From positions 670,001-734,000 of the forward strand of contig NZ_CP127165.1 of assembly GCF_030264275.1 (NCBI RefSeq): a stretch of 64,000 nt of DNA, given 5' to 3'. Both the position numbers and the translations under genes were made by a program. The stretch's first letter is position 1. Every line of letters begins with the position of its first letter. Origin of the DNA: Marivivens sp. LCG002. Its GTDB lineage: Bacteria; Pseudomonadota; Alphaproteobacteria; Rhodobacterales; Rhodobacteraceae. The notes under the pieces were generated by a model. It ran no database searches. It was not told the DNA's origin and saw only the letters and a program-made list of their open reading frames with translations. Below, in pieces: positions 17,071 through 26,170 of this stretch.

Positions 17071-17861
17071 ATAAGTGCTTTCTGGCTGAACGACACCGAA
17101 TGGGTCCCTGATTGCGGTGCCCATTCCAAGAGTTGCAAGGTGCCGTCATAGGTTTCGACAAGAGCGGTGAGGCTATCCATCCAGTCACCGCAATTTGCAT
17201 AGGTCATGCCGTTGCTTTGGCGCAGCGCAGGGCGATGGAAGTGACCACAGATGACACCGTCGTGCCCGCTTTGGTCCGCAAGCGCGAGGAGACGTTCGGC
17301 AAGCGCGTCGCCACTGCTTAGAACCGAGTTCACCGCAGCGATACAGGCTTGGACAAGGCTGCGCTCGTGCTCGGACCGACCAAGCCTCCTGCGTAGCCAG
17401 CCGTCGATCCGCCGCATGGTGCCGTCAAGGATGCTGCCTGCGCGTGTCATGACGCTCCACTTCAGCAGGCGTCCATCGCATTGATCCCCATGCAGGACGA
17501 GCATCCTTTGCCCGTCGGCAAGCACATGTGTCGTCCGTTCGCAAATGGTCCACTCGGGCACCCAACGGCGGGCAGGGTCTGCGTTCGGGGCGTCGTGGTT
17601 TCCGTGGATATAGGCGAGTTTCACACCTTGGGCCTGACGACGCAGGAGAAGATCGAGGATCGAATCATGCCGCTCGTCCCAATAGATCGTCGCACCGTGC
17701 CAAAGATCGAAAATATCCCCGACGAGATAGATCATCTCGGCCTGTGTGCGTTCCAGAAAGGCCAGAATTTCCGATGCCCTACAGCCCCGTGCGCCGAGGT
17801 GCAGATCCGAGATGAAAAGCGCCCTGATCCGTGTTTGTCCCGAAAAGTCCAAAGTCTGCAT
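17064..17861 (-). CDS. Metallophosphoesterase, LpxH/UDP-diacylglucosamine diphosphatase-like
   Basis: 265-residue calcineurin-type phosphoesterase with all dimetal motifs: D19-L-H21 (ISDLHLG), GDIFDLW around D49, GNHD, and GHFHRP. The GDxFDLWH and YIHGNHD spacing is like LpxH and its paralogues, which cleave UDP-2,3-diacylglucosamine to lipid X. Because the neighbour is a GT21-like transferase, a side pathway of glycolipid or lysophospholipid synthesis is also plausible. ATG 17861 is used; an in-frame TTG four codons earlier (17873) is possible. Confidence 0.78.
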   Translation of the reverse strand: MQTLDFSGQTRIRALFISDLHLGARGCRASEILAFLERTQAEMIYLVGDIFDLWHGATIYWDERHDSILDLLLRRQAQGVKLAYIHGNHDAPNADPARRWVPEWTICERTTHVLADGQRMLVLHGDQCDGRLLKWSVMTRAGSILDGTMRRIDGWLRRRLGRSEHERSLVQACIAAVNSVLSSGDALAERLLALADQSGHDGVICGHFHRPALRQSNGMTYANCGDWMDSLTALVETYDGTLQLLEWAPQSGTHSVSFSQKALIC

Positions 17862-18039
17862 CGGTTTTCCCAAGGTTGATGCGGTCTATGGCCCAAAAGA
17901 TGGTTCTGATTTGTGACGCAGAGGTTGCGGAGATGTAACCGCGGGATGACGTTTATAGGTATGGTAGAAAAACCGACCAAACGGCGCGTGAGAACGACAA
18001 ATTCCACTGGACAGCCGTTCAAAAATTTCCTATCGGAAA

Positions 18040-18197
18040 CACATGTGACGGGAGAACTGGATCACCAGTGCCGAAGGAGCAACCGCCCCGGTAAACTCTC
18101 AGGCAAATGGACCGCCACATGTGTGAAGCTCTGGAGAGAGGTGCAGAATGCGCACCCGCCGAAGGGATAACGATCTCAGGCGAAGGGACAGAGGGGG
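18040..18197 (+). ncRNA. Tandem glycine riboswitch
   Basis: Two consecutive glycine aptamers. Aptamer 1 is closed by CACATGTG (18040-18047) pairing with CACATGTG (18116-18123) and contains GACGGGAGAAC, GTGCCGAAGGAGCAACCGCC and CTCTCAGGCAAATGGACCG. Aptamer 2 is closed by CTCTG (18130-18134) with CAGAG (18189-18193) and contains GGAGAGAGG, CGCCGAAGGGATAACG and TCTCAGGCGAAGGGACAG. It lies just upstream of gcvT, so glycine would switch on the glycine cleavage operon. Confidence 0.95.
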
Positions 18198-18208
18198 CAT
18201 CAATTCGC

Positions 18209-18266
18209 GGGCTTTGGCCCGTTTTGGTGCCGAATGTCTCCGACCTTCGGCTACGTCGGAGGCGAA
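18209..18266 (+). promoter_or_regulatory. Expression platform of the glycine riboswitch
   Basis: Three local structures follow the aptamers. CGGGCTTTGGCCCGTTTT (18209-18226) is a compact terminator-like hairpin. CTCCGAC (18238-18244) pairs with GTCGGAG (18255-18261) and buries the gcvT ribosome binding site GGAGG (18258-18262). GCCGAA (18229-18234) pairs with TTCGGC (18246-18251), with the CTCCGAC strand in its loop, so this hairpin excludes the sequestering one and would free the site. The ATG is at 18267. Confidence 0.6.
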
Positions 18267-19394
18267 ATGACAGAGTTGAAGAAAACACCGCTTTTTGAGC
18301 TGCACGGCGAGCTTGGCGCGCGCATGGTTCCTTTTGCGGGCTACGAGATGCCCGTCCAATATGCGCTCGGGGTGATGCAAGAGCACAATTGGACCCGCGA
18401 GAAGGCGGGGCTCTTTGATGTGAGCCACATGGGACAGCTTATCCTTTCGCCGAAAGAGGGCGATGTTGCGGATGTGGCTCTCGCGCTTGAAATGCTGGTT
18501 CCTGTCGATATCGCGGGGCTTGGTCAAGGGCGTCAGCGCTATGGCTTTTTCACCAATGACACGGGCGGCATCCTTGACGATCTTATGATCGCCAATCGCG
18601 GTGACCATCTTTTTGTGGTGGTGAATGCCGCTTGCAAGGATGCGGACGAAGCGCATCTTCGCGCTGCGATCGGGGATCGGGTCGAGATAGAGGTCGCGGA
18701 TCGTGCGCTCCTCGCGCTTCAGGGTCCACTGGCCGAAGAGGTGTTCAAGCGGATCGTGCCCGAAGCGGCGGACATGCGTTTCATGGATGTGATCGTCGCA
18801 GGTTCGGCGTTTGGCGAGCTTTGGATTTCCCGCTCGGGCTATACGGGCGAGGACGGCTACGAGATTTCCGTCGCGAACGATCAAGCCGCCGCTTTGACCC
18901 GTGCGCTTCTTGCATTTGACGAAGTCGAGGCCATCGGGCTCGGCGCACGCGACTCGCTGCGCCTCGAGGCAGGGCTTTGTCTTTATGGGCATGACATCGA
19001 CGAAGGCACCACGCCGATCGAGGCCTCGCTTCTCTGGGCGATCCAGAAGGCGCGCCGTTCGGGCGGTGCGCGTGAAGGCGGGTTCAAAGGGAGCGATGTA
19101 ATCCTCGGCCAGATCACGGATGGCGCATACCGTGCGCGTGTCGGTCTTCTCCCCGAGGGGCGGGCACCGATGCGTGAAGGCACACCGATCTTCGACAGCG
19201 CCGAAGGTGGCGCGCAGATCGGTGTCGTGACTTCGGGCGCCTTTGGCCCGACCATCGGGCGACCGATGTCGATGGGATATGTCGCCAAAGACTTTACGAG
19301 CAAGGGAACGACCGTCTGGGGTGAAGTGCGTGGCAAACGACTTCCTGCCGTGATCGCCGATCTTCCTTTCCGTCCATCCCAGTTCAAGAAATAG
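18267..19394 (+). CDS. gcvT: Glycine cleavage system T protein (aminomethyltransferase)
   Basis: Tetrahydrofolate-dependent aminomethyltransferase that releases ammonia and methylene-THF from the aminomethyl-lipoyl arm of GcvH. 375 residues, with the family N-terminus [26 protein letters not shown], the DVSHMGQ motif, folate-pocket [13 protein letters not shown] and [17 protein letters not shown]. The start at 18267 has GGAGG eight bases upstream; an in-frame ATG at 18234 lies within the riboswitch expression platform and is unlikely. First gene of gcvT-gcvH-gcvP. Confidence 0.97.
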   Translation: MTELKKTPLFELHGELGARMVPFAGYEMPVQYALGVMQEHNWTREKAGLFDVSHMGQLILSPKEGDVADVALALEMLVPVDIAGLGQGRQRYGFFTNDTGGILDDLMIANRGDHLFVVVNAACKDADEAHLRAAIGDRVEIEVADRALLALQGPLAEEVFKRIVPEAADMRFMDVIVAGSAFGELWISRSGYTGEDGYEISVANDQAAALTRALLAFDEVEAIGLGARDSLRLEAGLCLYGHDIDEGTTPIEASLLWAIQKARRSGGAREGGFKGSDVILGQITDGAYRARVGLLPEGRAPMREGTPIFDSAEGGAQIGVVTSGAFGPTIGRPMSMGYVAKDFTSKGTTVWGEVRGKRLPAVIADLPFRPSQFKK

Positions 19395-19414
19395 TCCAGC
19401 AGGAGATCAGCCAA

Positions 19415-19774
19415 ATGAAATATACCGAAGAGCATGAATGGCTTCGCGTCGAAGGTGACGTGGTTGTCGTGGGCATCACCGAGCATGCCAGCGAACAGCT
19501 TGGCGACATCGTCTTCGTCGAACTGCCCGAGGAAGGCACCGAAGTCACCAAGGATGAGGAAGTCGTCGTGATCGAGTCCGTCAAGGCCGCCTCGGACATC
19601 CTTGCCCCGCTTGATGGCGAGATCGTCGAAGTGAACGATGTGCTTGCCGATAACCCGTCGCTCGTGAACGACGATCCGCTCGGTGAGGGGTGGTTCTTCA
19701 AGATGAAGATCGAAGATCTGTCGGCTCTCGACGAGCTGATGGATGAAGCCGCTTACAAAGCGTTTGTCGGCTGA
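19415..19774 (+). CDS. gcvH: Glycine cleavage system H protein
   Basis: 119-residue lipoyl carrier that shuttles the aminomethyl group between GcvP and GcvT. The lipoylation site is K57 in [13 protein letters not shown]. Family N-terminus [14 protein letters not shown] and C-terminus [12 protein letters not shown] are present. 20 bases behind gcvT with an AGGAG site. Confidence 0.97.
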   Translation: MKYTEEHEWLRVEGDVVVVGITEHASEQLGDIVFVELPEEGTEVTKDEEVVVIESVKAASDILAPLDGEIVEVNDVLADNPSLVNDDPLGEGWFFKMKIEDLSALDELMDEAAYKAFVG

Positions 19775-19827
19775 TCGAGACCAGAACGCCGACCAAGGTC
19801 GGCACAATCAATTCCAGTAGTTTGCAA

Positions 19828-19845
19828 GGGGGGCTCTGTCCCCCC
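19828..19845 (+). repeat. GC hairpin in the gcvH-gcvP gap
   Basis: GGGGGG-CTCTGT-CCCCCC, a perfect six-pair stem followed by GCCAGCGGAGCTTTG. It resembles the first half of the element at 11322 and lacks a U-tract, so it is more likely a processing or stability element, or a degenerate repeat, than a terminator. It may lower gcvP expression relative to gcvTH or protect the gcvTH 3' end. Confidence 0.5.
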
Positions 19846-19875
19846 GCCAGCGGAGCTTTGTAAGGAGCCTGAGTG

Positions 19876-22722
19876 ATGCCGTTCAACGCCACTGATTACC
19901 GTCCCTATGATTTCGCCAATCGGCGTCACATCGGCCCGAGCCCGGCCGAGATGGAAGAGATGCTCAAGGTCATCGGCGTGTCCAGCCTTGACGAGTTGAT
20001 CGAGCGCACCGTGCCCGCGTCGATCCGCCAAGCCGAACCGCTGGACTTCGGCAAACCGAAGTCCGAAGGCGAGCTTCTTTATTTCCTCGGGAATGTGGCC
20101 AAGAAGAACAAGGTTCTGACCTCGCTCATCGGTCAGGGGTTCTATGGCACCGTCACGCCCCCTGCGATCCAGCGCAATATTCTGGAAAATCCTGCGTGGT
20201 ATACGGCTTATACGCCCTATCAACCCGAGATTTCCCAAGGTCGTCTCGAAGCGCTTCTGAACTATCAGACGATGATCTGTGACCTTACGGGGCTCGAGAT
20301 CGCCAACGCATCCCTGCTGGACGAAGCGACTGCCGCAGCCGAGGCCATGACTATGGCGCAGCGCGTGGCCAAATCCAAAGCTACGGCTTTCTTTGTGGAT
20401 GAGAACTGCCACCCCCAGAACATCGACGTGATCCGCACGCGTGCAGAGCCGCTCGGGATCAAGGTCATCGTCGGCGCGCCCGACGAGATGAAGGCCGACG
20501 AGGTCTTTGGCGCTGTGTTCCAGTATCCCGGAACCTATGGCCATGTCCGCGATTTCACGGCCGAGATAGCAGCGCTTCACGAGGCCAAGGCGATCGGGAT
20601 CGTGATCGCGGACCCGCTTGCGCTTACCCTGCTCAAGGAACCGGGCGCGATGGGGGCCGATATTGCCGTCGGATCGACCCAGCGTTTCGGCGTGCCGCTT
20701 GGCTATGGTGGCCCGCACGCCGCCTATTTCGCCTGTAAGGACGCTTACAAACGTTCGATGCCGGGTCGTATCGTCGGTGTTTCGGTCGACAGTCACGGGC
20801 ACCGCGCCCTGCGTCTGGCGCTTCAGACCCGCGAACAGCATATCCGTCGTGAGAAGGCGACCTCCAACGTTTGCACCGCTCAGGCGCTTCTTGCGGTCAT
20901 GGCCTCGATGTATGCCGTGTTCCACGGGCCTGTCGGTCTCAAGGCGATCGCACAGCGCATCCACCGCAAAACCGTGCGCATGGTGCGCGGGCTTGAAGCG
21001 GCGGGCTTCAAGGTTGAGCCAGAGACCTATTTCGACACAATCACCGTAGAGGTCGGCCCGCTTCAGGGCACCGTCATGAAGTCCGCGGTCGAAGAGGGGA
21101 TCAACCTTCGCAAGGTCGGCACCACCAAAGTCGGGATCAGCCTTGACGAACGCACACGCCGTTCGACGATCGAGGCCGTCTGGCGTGCCTTCGGGATCGA
21201 CCGCAAGGACGAGGATCTGACGCATCGCTATATGATCCCCGAAACGCTTGTACGGGAAAGCGACTACCTCACCCACCCGATTTTCCACATGAACCGCGCC
21301 GAAACCGAGATGATGCGCTATATGCGCCGCCTGTCGGACCGCGACCTTGCGCTTGATCGCGCGATGATCCCGCTTGGCTCGTGCACCATGAAGCTTAACG
21401 CTGCGGTCGAGATGATGCCGATCACCTGGCCCGAGTTTGCCTTTATGCATCCGTTCGTGCCTGTCGATCAGGCGGCAGGCTATCAGGAGATGATCGCCGA
21501 TCTGTCGGACAAACTCTGTCAGGCGACAGGCTATGACGCGATGTCGATGCAGCCCAACTCGGGCGCCCAAGGCGAATACGCGGGTCTCTTGACCATCATG
21601 GCCTATCATCTGGCCCAAGGCGATACGGACCGCAAGATTTGCCTGATCCCCGTGTCGGCCCACGGCACCAACCCCGCTTCTGCCCAGATGTGCGGCATGG
21701 AAGTCGTCGTCGTCAAATCGGCAGAGAATGGCGATATCGATGTCGAGGATTTCCGTGCCAAAGCCGAGGCGGCAGGAGACAAGCTCGCCGCTTGCATGAT
21801 CACCTATCCGTCGACACACGGCGTGTTCGAGGAAACCGTCCGCGAGGTCTGCGAGATCACACATCAATACCGCGGGCAGGTCTATATCGACGGGGCGAAC
21901 CTCAATGCGATGGTCGGACTTGCCCGTCCGGGGGATGTGGGCGGCGATGTGAGCCACCTCAACCTTCACAAGACCTTTGCCATTCCCCATGGTGGTGGCG
22001 GTCCCGGCATGGGTCCGATCGGAGTCAAGGCGCATCTTGCGCCCTATCTGCCCGGCCATCCCGAAACAGGCGGTCTGACGGGGCCGGTTTCTGCGGCGCC
22101 TTGGGGCAGTGCTTCGATCCTTCTTATCTCTTGGGCGTATGTCCTGATGATGGGGGGGCAGGGGCTCACCAATGCAACCAAGGTTGCAATCCTCAACGCG
22201 AACTACATCGCCAAGCGGCTCGAAGGAGCGTTCGGGGTGCTCTACAAAGGCAAAGGCGGCTTTGTCGCGCATGAGTGCATTCTCGACACCCGACCCTTTG
22301 CCGAAGCGCCAGGCATTACTGTGGACGACATAGCCAAGCGGCTTGTCGACAACGGCTTCCATGCGCCGACCATGAGCTGGCCTGTGGCGGGAACCCTGAT
22401 GGTGGAGCCGACGGAATCGGAAACCAAGGCCGAGCTTGATCGTTTTTGCGAGGCGATGCTGTCGATCCGCAAGGAAATCGACAAAGTCGCAGCAGGCGAC
22501 TGGCCCTTGGACAACAACCCGTTGGTGAATGCGCCGCACACGGTCGAGGATTTGATCAGCGCGTGGGATCGACCCTATTCGCGCGAAGAGGCTTGTTACC
22601 CCGCAGGGTCGTTCCGTGTCGATAAATACTGGTCGCCCGTCAATCGGGTCGACAATGTCTATGGCGACCGCAATCTGGTTTGCAGCTGCCCACCGCTCGA
22701 AAACTACCTTGAAGTGAAGTAG
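19876..22722 (+). CDS. gcvP: Glycine dehydrogenase (decarboxylating), P protein
   Basis: 948-residue single-chain P protein that decarboxylates glycine on PLP and passes the aminomethyl group to GcvH. N- and C-terminal halves are both present ([32 protein letters not shown]), and the PLP lysine lies in [23 protein letters not shown] 19876 is preferred (AGGAG eight bases upstream); GTG 19873 is an in-frame alternative. It completes the operon; the shared L protein (lipoamide dehydrogenase) is not here. Confidence 0.97.
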   Translation: MPFNATDYRPYDFANRRHIGPSPAEMEEMLKVIGVSSLDELIERTVPASIRQAEPLDFGKPKSEGELLYFLGNVAKKNKVLTSLIGQGFYGTVTPPAIQRNILENPAWYTAYTPYQPEISQGRLEALLNYQTMICDLTGLEIANASLLDEATAAAEAMTMAQRVAKSKATAFFVDENCHPQNIDVIRTRAEPLGIKVIVGAPDEMKADEVFGAVFQYPGTYGHVRDFTAEIAALHEAKAIGIVIADPLALTLLKEPGAMGADIAVGSTQRFGVPLGYGGPHAAYFACKDAYKRSMPGRIVGVSVDSHGHRALRLALQTREQHIRREKATSNVCTAQALLAVMASMYAVFHGPVGLKAIAQRIHRKTVRMVRGLEAAGFKVEPETYFDTITVEVGPLQGTVMKSAVEEGINLRKVGTTKVGISLDERTRRSTIEAVWRAFGIDRKDEDLTHRYMIPETLVRESDYLTHPIFHMNRAETEMMRYMRRLSDRDLALDRAMIPLGSCTMKLNAAVEMMPITWPEFAFMHPFVPVDQAAGYQEMIADLSDKLCQATGYDAMSMQPNSGAQGEYAGLLTIMAYHLAQGDTDRKICLIPVSAHGTNPASAQMCGMEVVVVKSAENGDIDVEDFRAKAEAAGDKLAACMITYPSTHGVFEETVREVCEITHQYRGQVYIDGANLNAMVGLARPGDVGGDVSHLNLHKTFAIPHGGGGPGMGPIGVKAHLAPYLPGHPETGGLTGPVSAAPWGSASILLISWAYVLMMGGQGLTNATKVAILNANYIAKRLEGAFGVLYKGKGGFVAHECILDTRPFAEAPGITVDDIAKRLVDNGFHAPTMSWPVAGTLMVEPTESETKAELDRFCEAMLSIRKEIDKVAAGDWPLDNNPLVNAPHTVEDLISAWDRPYSREEACYPAGSFRVDKYWSPVNRVDNVYGDRNLVCSCPPLENYLEVK

Positions 22723-22754
22723 GCCTTAAACATTATACGTAAACGTGTAGAAAA

Positions 22755-22786
22755 TAGGCGGCAGTTCAGCCTTGGACTGTCGCCTA
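22755..22786 (+). terminator. Probable hairpin terminator of the gcv operon
   Basis: TAGGCGGCAGTTC pairs with GGACTGTCGCCTA across a six-base loop (one wobble in 13 pairs), 33 bases after the gcvP stop and preceded by AAAA. There is no U-tract, so termination may need Rho, or the hairpin may only protect the 3' end. Confidence 0.45.
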
Positions 22787-22821
22787 TACGACATTGTAGC
22801 TTAGAAAAGCTGGCTACTGTA

Positions 22822-22831
22822 TGGTATACCA
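22822..22831. promoter_or_regulatory. TGGTATACCA palindrome upstream of the Crp/Fnr-type gene
   Basis: Perfect 10-bp dyad, the half-site type used by FadR/UxuR-like GntR regulators (TGGT-N2-ACCA). The same 10-mer occurs at 28175-28184 and a lengthened variant at 50744-50756, both before sugar-catabolic operons. It lies 80 bases before the regulator gene, which starts at 22912. Confidence 0.45.
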
Positions 22832-22911
22832 CGTCAGATAACTGGATTTGTCTTTCGTTCGGACACTGGTTCGCATTCCTTGCGGCGAAATTCTACTTAT
22901 CGGATAATACA

Positions 22912-23592
22912 TTGAAAAATATAAATATTTCAAACTCGGTCCGTTTCCCGCACCTGATGCGGTCACCGCTTTTGGCGGGTTTGAGTGATGAAGATCGGGT
23001 CGAGTTTCTCGATGCCTGTGTTGTTCAAATTTACGAGAACCTAACGGATGTGCTGGTTCAGGGCGGCCAGTCCAAGGGACTCTACATGGTGGCGCATGGT
23101 GCGCTTGAAATTAACCGTGCCTCCAAGGGCGGCGAGCGCGTAACACTCCTCTTGGTGCAGAGCGGTCAAACCATGGGCGAGATCGAGTCGATCGGGGATT
23201 GCCCCGTGGTGGCCAATGTCACGGCACGTCGGGGCACCACGCTTCTGCTTTGCCCGCGCGAGACGCTTTTGGGTTGGATGCAGCGCCCCGAGTTCCTCAA
23301 AGCGTGGATGCAGCAATTCGCCATTCAGGTCGCGATCCAGAACGACAACCGCGTTATGGACCGTGTCGATCCGATCAATTTCCGTGTCGGACGCTATCTG
23401 TGGCAATTCTCGGATCGTCACGGTGTCTTTGATCGGAGCCAGTCGCTTCTTGCCGAAACGGTGGGCTGTTCAAGGCAGACGGTGAACGGTGTGATCAAAG
23501 AGTTCAAAGAGCAAGGTCTTGTCGAACGGTTGCGCCAAGGCGTGCGGATCATCGACCGCGAACGCTTTGAAGAGCTCTTCGGCACCCCCTAA
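22912..23592 (+). CDS. Crp/Fnr-family transcriptional regulator
   Basis: 226 residues. An N-terminal cyclic-nucleotide-binding-type domain (RSPLLAGLSDEDRVEFLDAC; GLYMVAHGALEINRASKGGERVTLLLVQSGQTMGEIE) joins through a long helix to a winged helix (LLAETVGCSRQTVNGVIKEFKEQGLVERLRQGVRII). The four N-terminal Cys residues of Fnr are absent, so it is not an oxygen-sensing Fe-S Fnr, and the cAMP phosphate-binding RxS signature is not evident. Effector unknown. The start is uncertain: TTG 22912 lacks a good ribosome site, and ATG 22957 would begin directly at the domain. Confidence 0.82.
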   Translation: MKNINISNSVRFPHLMRSPLLAGLSDEDRVEFLDACVVQIYENLTDVLVQGGQSKGLYMVAHGALEINRASKGGERVTLLLVQSGQTMGEIESIGDCPVVANVTARRGTTLLLCPRETLLGWMQRPEFLKAWMQQFAIQVAIQNDNRVMDRVDPINFRVGRYLWQFSDRHGVFDRSQSLLAETVGCSRQTVNGVIKEFKEQGLVERLRQGVRIIDRERFEELFGTP

Positions 23593-23632
23593 TCGCGGGC
23601 AGGATACGGAAAACATGACCTTAGCCCTTGCT

Positions 23633-23664
23633 AGGAGGGGGCAAAGGCCCTAAGTGGCCCTCCT
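23633..23664 (+). terminator. Hairpin between the Crp/Fnr-type gene and nspC
   Basis: AGGAGGG (23633-23639) pairs with CCCTCCT (23658-23664), with GGCCC/GGCCC-rich inner sequence, 41 bases after the regulator stop and 33 bases before nspC. Followed by GTTGTCC, not a true U-tract, so it is either a weak terminator or a leader structure of nspC. Confidence 0.35.
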
Positions 23665-23696
23665 GTTGTCCGTGTTAAGACCAAGCGGGGGGAGCC

Positions 23697-24791
23697 ATGA
23701 TCCAGACGCCCTACTACCTGATCGACAAGAGCCGACTTCTTCCCAATATGGAAAAGATCGCTTGGCTGCGTGAACATTCCGGTGCCAAGGCGCTTCTTGC
23801 GCTCAAGTGCTTTGCGACTTGGGGCGTTTTCGATTTCATGAGCGAGTATATGGATGGCACGACCTCGTCGTCGCTCTTCGAAGTCAAACTCGGGCGTGAA
23901 AAATTTCCGGGCGAAACCCATGCCTATTCGGTGGCGTGGTCCGATCACGAGATGGATGATGTCCTCGCCAATTCGGACAAGATCATTTTCAACACTGCGG
24001 CCCAGCTCCTTCGGCACGAGGAAAAATCCCGCACGCACAAGCGCGGCCTTCGGGTGAACCCCGGTGTGTCCACGTCGAGCTTTGATCTTGCCGACCCTGC
24101 GCGACCCTTCAGCCGCTTGGGCGAGCATGACCCCAAGAACATCGAACCCGTGGCCGATTTGATCAGTGGTTTCATGTTCCACAACAATTGCGAGAACGCG
24201 GATTTCGAGCGTTTTGACGCGATGCTGAACAGCATCGAGCAGCGCTTTGGCTATTTGATCCGCAAGATGGAATGGATCAGCCTTGGGGGCGGTATTCATT
24301 TCACGGGCGAAGGCTATCCCTTGGACAAGCTCGCCGAGCGCTTGAAGCGCTTTGCAGAGGTCAATGGCGTTCAGGTCTACCTTGAACCGGGTGAGGCTGC
24401 GATAACCAAATCGACCACGCTCGAGTTGACCGTTCTCGATACGCTTTATAACGGCAAGAACCTTGCCATCGTCGATAGCTCGATCGAGGCGCATATGCTT
24501 GACCTCTTGATCTATCGCGAAAGCGCCAAGATGAACGAAAGCGGCGATCAGGAGTGGATGATCTGCGGCAAATCCTGTCTTGCGGGCGATATTTTCGGCG
24601 AGTTCAAATTCCCCAAAGCCTTGGCCGTAGGCGACAGGCTGTCCATTCAGGACGCCGCAGGCTATACTATGGTCAAGAAGAACTGGTTCAACGGCGTGAA
24701 AATGCCCGCCATTGCAATCCGCGAGCTGGATGGAACCGAACGTCTGGTGAAAGATTTCACCTACGAGGATTTTGCGGCGGCCCTGTCGTAA
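23697..24791 (+). CDS. nspC: Carboxynorspermidine decarboxylase
   Basis: PLP enzyme of the alanine-racemase-fold decarboxylases, 364 residues. It makes norspermidine or spermidine by decarboxylating the carboxylated precursor. PLP-binding K37 is in LLALKCFATWGVF; GFMFHNNCENADFERF, SLGGGIHFTGEGYPLD, LEPGEAAI and the active-site CLAGDIFGEF are typical of NspC/CANSDC. It is followed 55 bases later by the matching dehydrogenase gene, giving the alternative (S-adenosylmethionine-independent) triamine pathway. Confidence 0.95.
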   Translation: MIQTPYYLIDKSRLLPNMEKIAWLREHSGAKALLALKCFATWGVFDFMSEYMDGTTSSSLFEVKLGREKFPGETHAYSVAWSDHEMDDVLANSDKIIFNTAAQLLRHEEKSRTHKRGLRVNPGVSTSSFDLADPARPFSRLGEHDPKNIEPVADLISGFMFHNNCENADFERFDAMLNSIEQRFGYLIRKMEWISLGGGIHFTGEGYPLDKLAERLKRFAEVNGVQVYLEPGEAAITKSTTLELTVLDTLYNGKNLAIVDSSIEAHMLDLLIYRESAKMNESGDQEWMICGKSCLAGDIFGEFKFPKALAVGDRLSIQDAAGYTMVKKNWFNGVKMPAIAIRELDGTERLVKDFTYEDFAAALS

Positions 24792-24846
24792 ATCATTTGC
24801 CGAGAGGCATTAGAGCTAACCTGATCACCAAAGGGGGTTTCGTGAG

Positions 24847-26091
24847 TTGAAACAGAACGTGCTTATCATCGGCGCTGGCGGCGTCGCTCAGGTCGTGGCG
24901 CATAAATGCGCGCAAAACAACGATGTGCTTGGCGAGATCCATATCGCGAGCCGGACGCTTTCGAAATGCGAAGCGATCCTTGAGTCTGTCCACGCAAAGG
25001 GCGCGATGAAACAGAGCGGCGTTCTCAAAGCTCATCAGGTCGATGCAATGGATACGGCGGCAGTCGCAGCCTTGATCCGCGAGACGGGTGTTGAAATCGT
25101 GATCAACGTCGGCTCGGCCTTTGTGAACATGTATGTGCTTGATGCCTGCATCGAGACGGGCGTTGCCTATATCGACACCGCTATCCACGAAGACCCCGCA
25201 AAAATCTGCGAGACCCCGCCGTGGTATGGCAACTACGAATGGAAAAAGCGCGATCTTTGCGCTGAAAAGGGCGTGACCGCCATCCTCGGCGCCGGCTTTG
25301 ATCCGGGTGTCGTGAATGCGTTCGCCCGTTTCGCGATCGACATGATGGACGAGGTCAAATCCATCGACATCGTGGACATCAACGCAGGATCGCACGGCAA
25401 GTATTTTGCCACGAACTTCGACCCCGAGATCAACTTCCGCGAATTCACCGGCACCGTCTATTACTGGGAAGACCAGCAATGGAAGGAAACTTCGATGTTC
25501 GCCTCGGGTCGCGATTGGGATCTGCCTGTCGTCGGCACCTGCCGCGCCTATCAGTCGGGCCACGACGAAGTGCACAGTCTTGCCACCAACTATCCGCAGG
25601 CGGATGTGCGCTTCTGGATGGGTTTCGGCGATCACTACATCAACGTGTTCACTGTCTTGAAGAACCTCGGGCTTTTGTCCGAGCAACCTGTCGTCACCGC
25701 CGAGGGCCAAGAGGTCGTGCCGCTCAAGGTGGTCAAGGCCGTGCTGCCCGATCCTGCCTCTCTGGCACCGAACTACACCGGCAAAACCTGCATTGGTGAT
25801 CTGGTCAAAGGTGTAAAGGACGGTAAAGATTTCGAGGTCTTCGTCTACAACGTTGCCGACCACAAGGAAGCCTATGAAGAAGTCGGCTCGCAGGGCATCA
25901 GCTATACCGCAGGCGTGCCGCCTGTGGCTGCCGCGATGCTTGTTGCTACGGGAGAATGGGACGCCAAGACGATGAAGAACGTTGAAGAGCTTGATCCCAA
26001 GCCGTTCTTTAGCATTCTTGATCGGATCGGGCTTCCGACCCGTGTCCAGATCGGCGGTCTGGGCGGTGAAGACAAGGCTTGGAACGCCTAA
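24847..26091 (+). CDS. Carboxynorspermidine/carboxyspermidine dehydrogenase (saccharopine dehydrogenase family)
   Basis: 414 residues from a TTG start (GTGAG upstream, no in-frame ATG near). Rossmann motif IIGAGGVAQVVAHKC, SRTLSKCEAIL, and the family-specific ILGAGFDPGVVNAFARFA and VDINAGSHGKYFATNFDPEINFREF. It reductively condenses a diamine with aspartate semialdehyde to carboxynorspermidine or carboxyspermidine, the substrate of the nspC product. The old label LYS1/saccharopine dehydrogenase reflects fold, not role. Confidence 0.92.
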   Translation: MKQNVLIIGAGGVAQVVAHKCAQNNDVLGEIHIASRTLSKCEAILESVHAKGAMKQSGVLKAHQVDAMDTAAVAALIRETGVEIVINVGSAFVNMYVLDACIETGVAYIDTAIHEDPAKICETPPWYGNYEWKKRDLCAEKGVTAILGAGFDPGVVNAFARFAIDMMDEVKSIDIVDINAGSHGKYFATNFDPEINFREFTGTVYYWEDQQWKETSMFASGRDWDLPVVGTCRAYQSGHDEVHSLATNYPQADVRFWMGFGDHYINVFTVLKNLGLLSEQPVVTAEGQEVVPLKVVKAVLPDPASLAPNYTGKTCIGDLVKGVKDGKDFEVFVYNVADHKEAYEEVGSQGISYTAGVPPVAAAMLVATGEWDAKTMKNVEELDPKPFFSILDRIGLPTRVQIGGLGGEDKAWNA

Positions 26092-26170
26092 TCTCGGCCA
26101 AAGCATTGAAGCCCCCGAGGGGGCGCGTATAGGGTGGGGGAAACTCCACCTTTTGCTTTGCGGGGCCTTC

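Noticed and set aside
19753-22539. 928-codon open frame on the minus strand
   Set aside because: Complementary to gcvP, which is unmistakable; no recognisable domains and no ribosome site.
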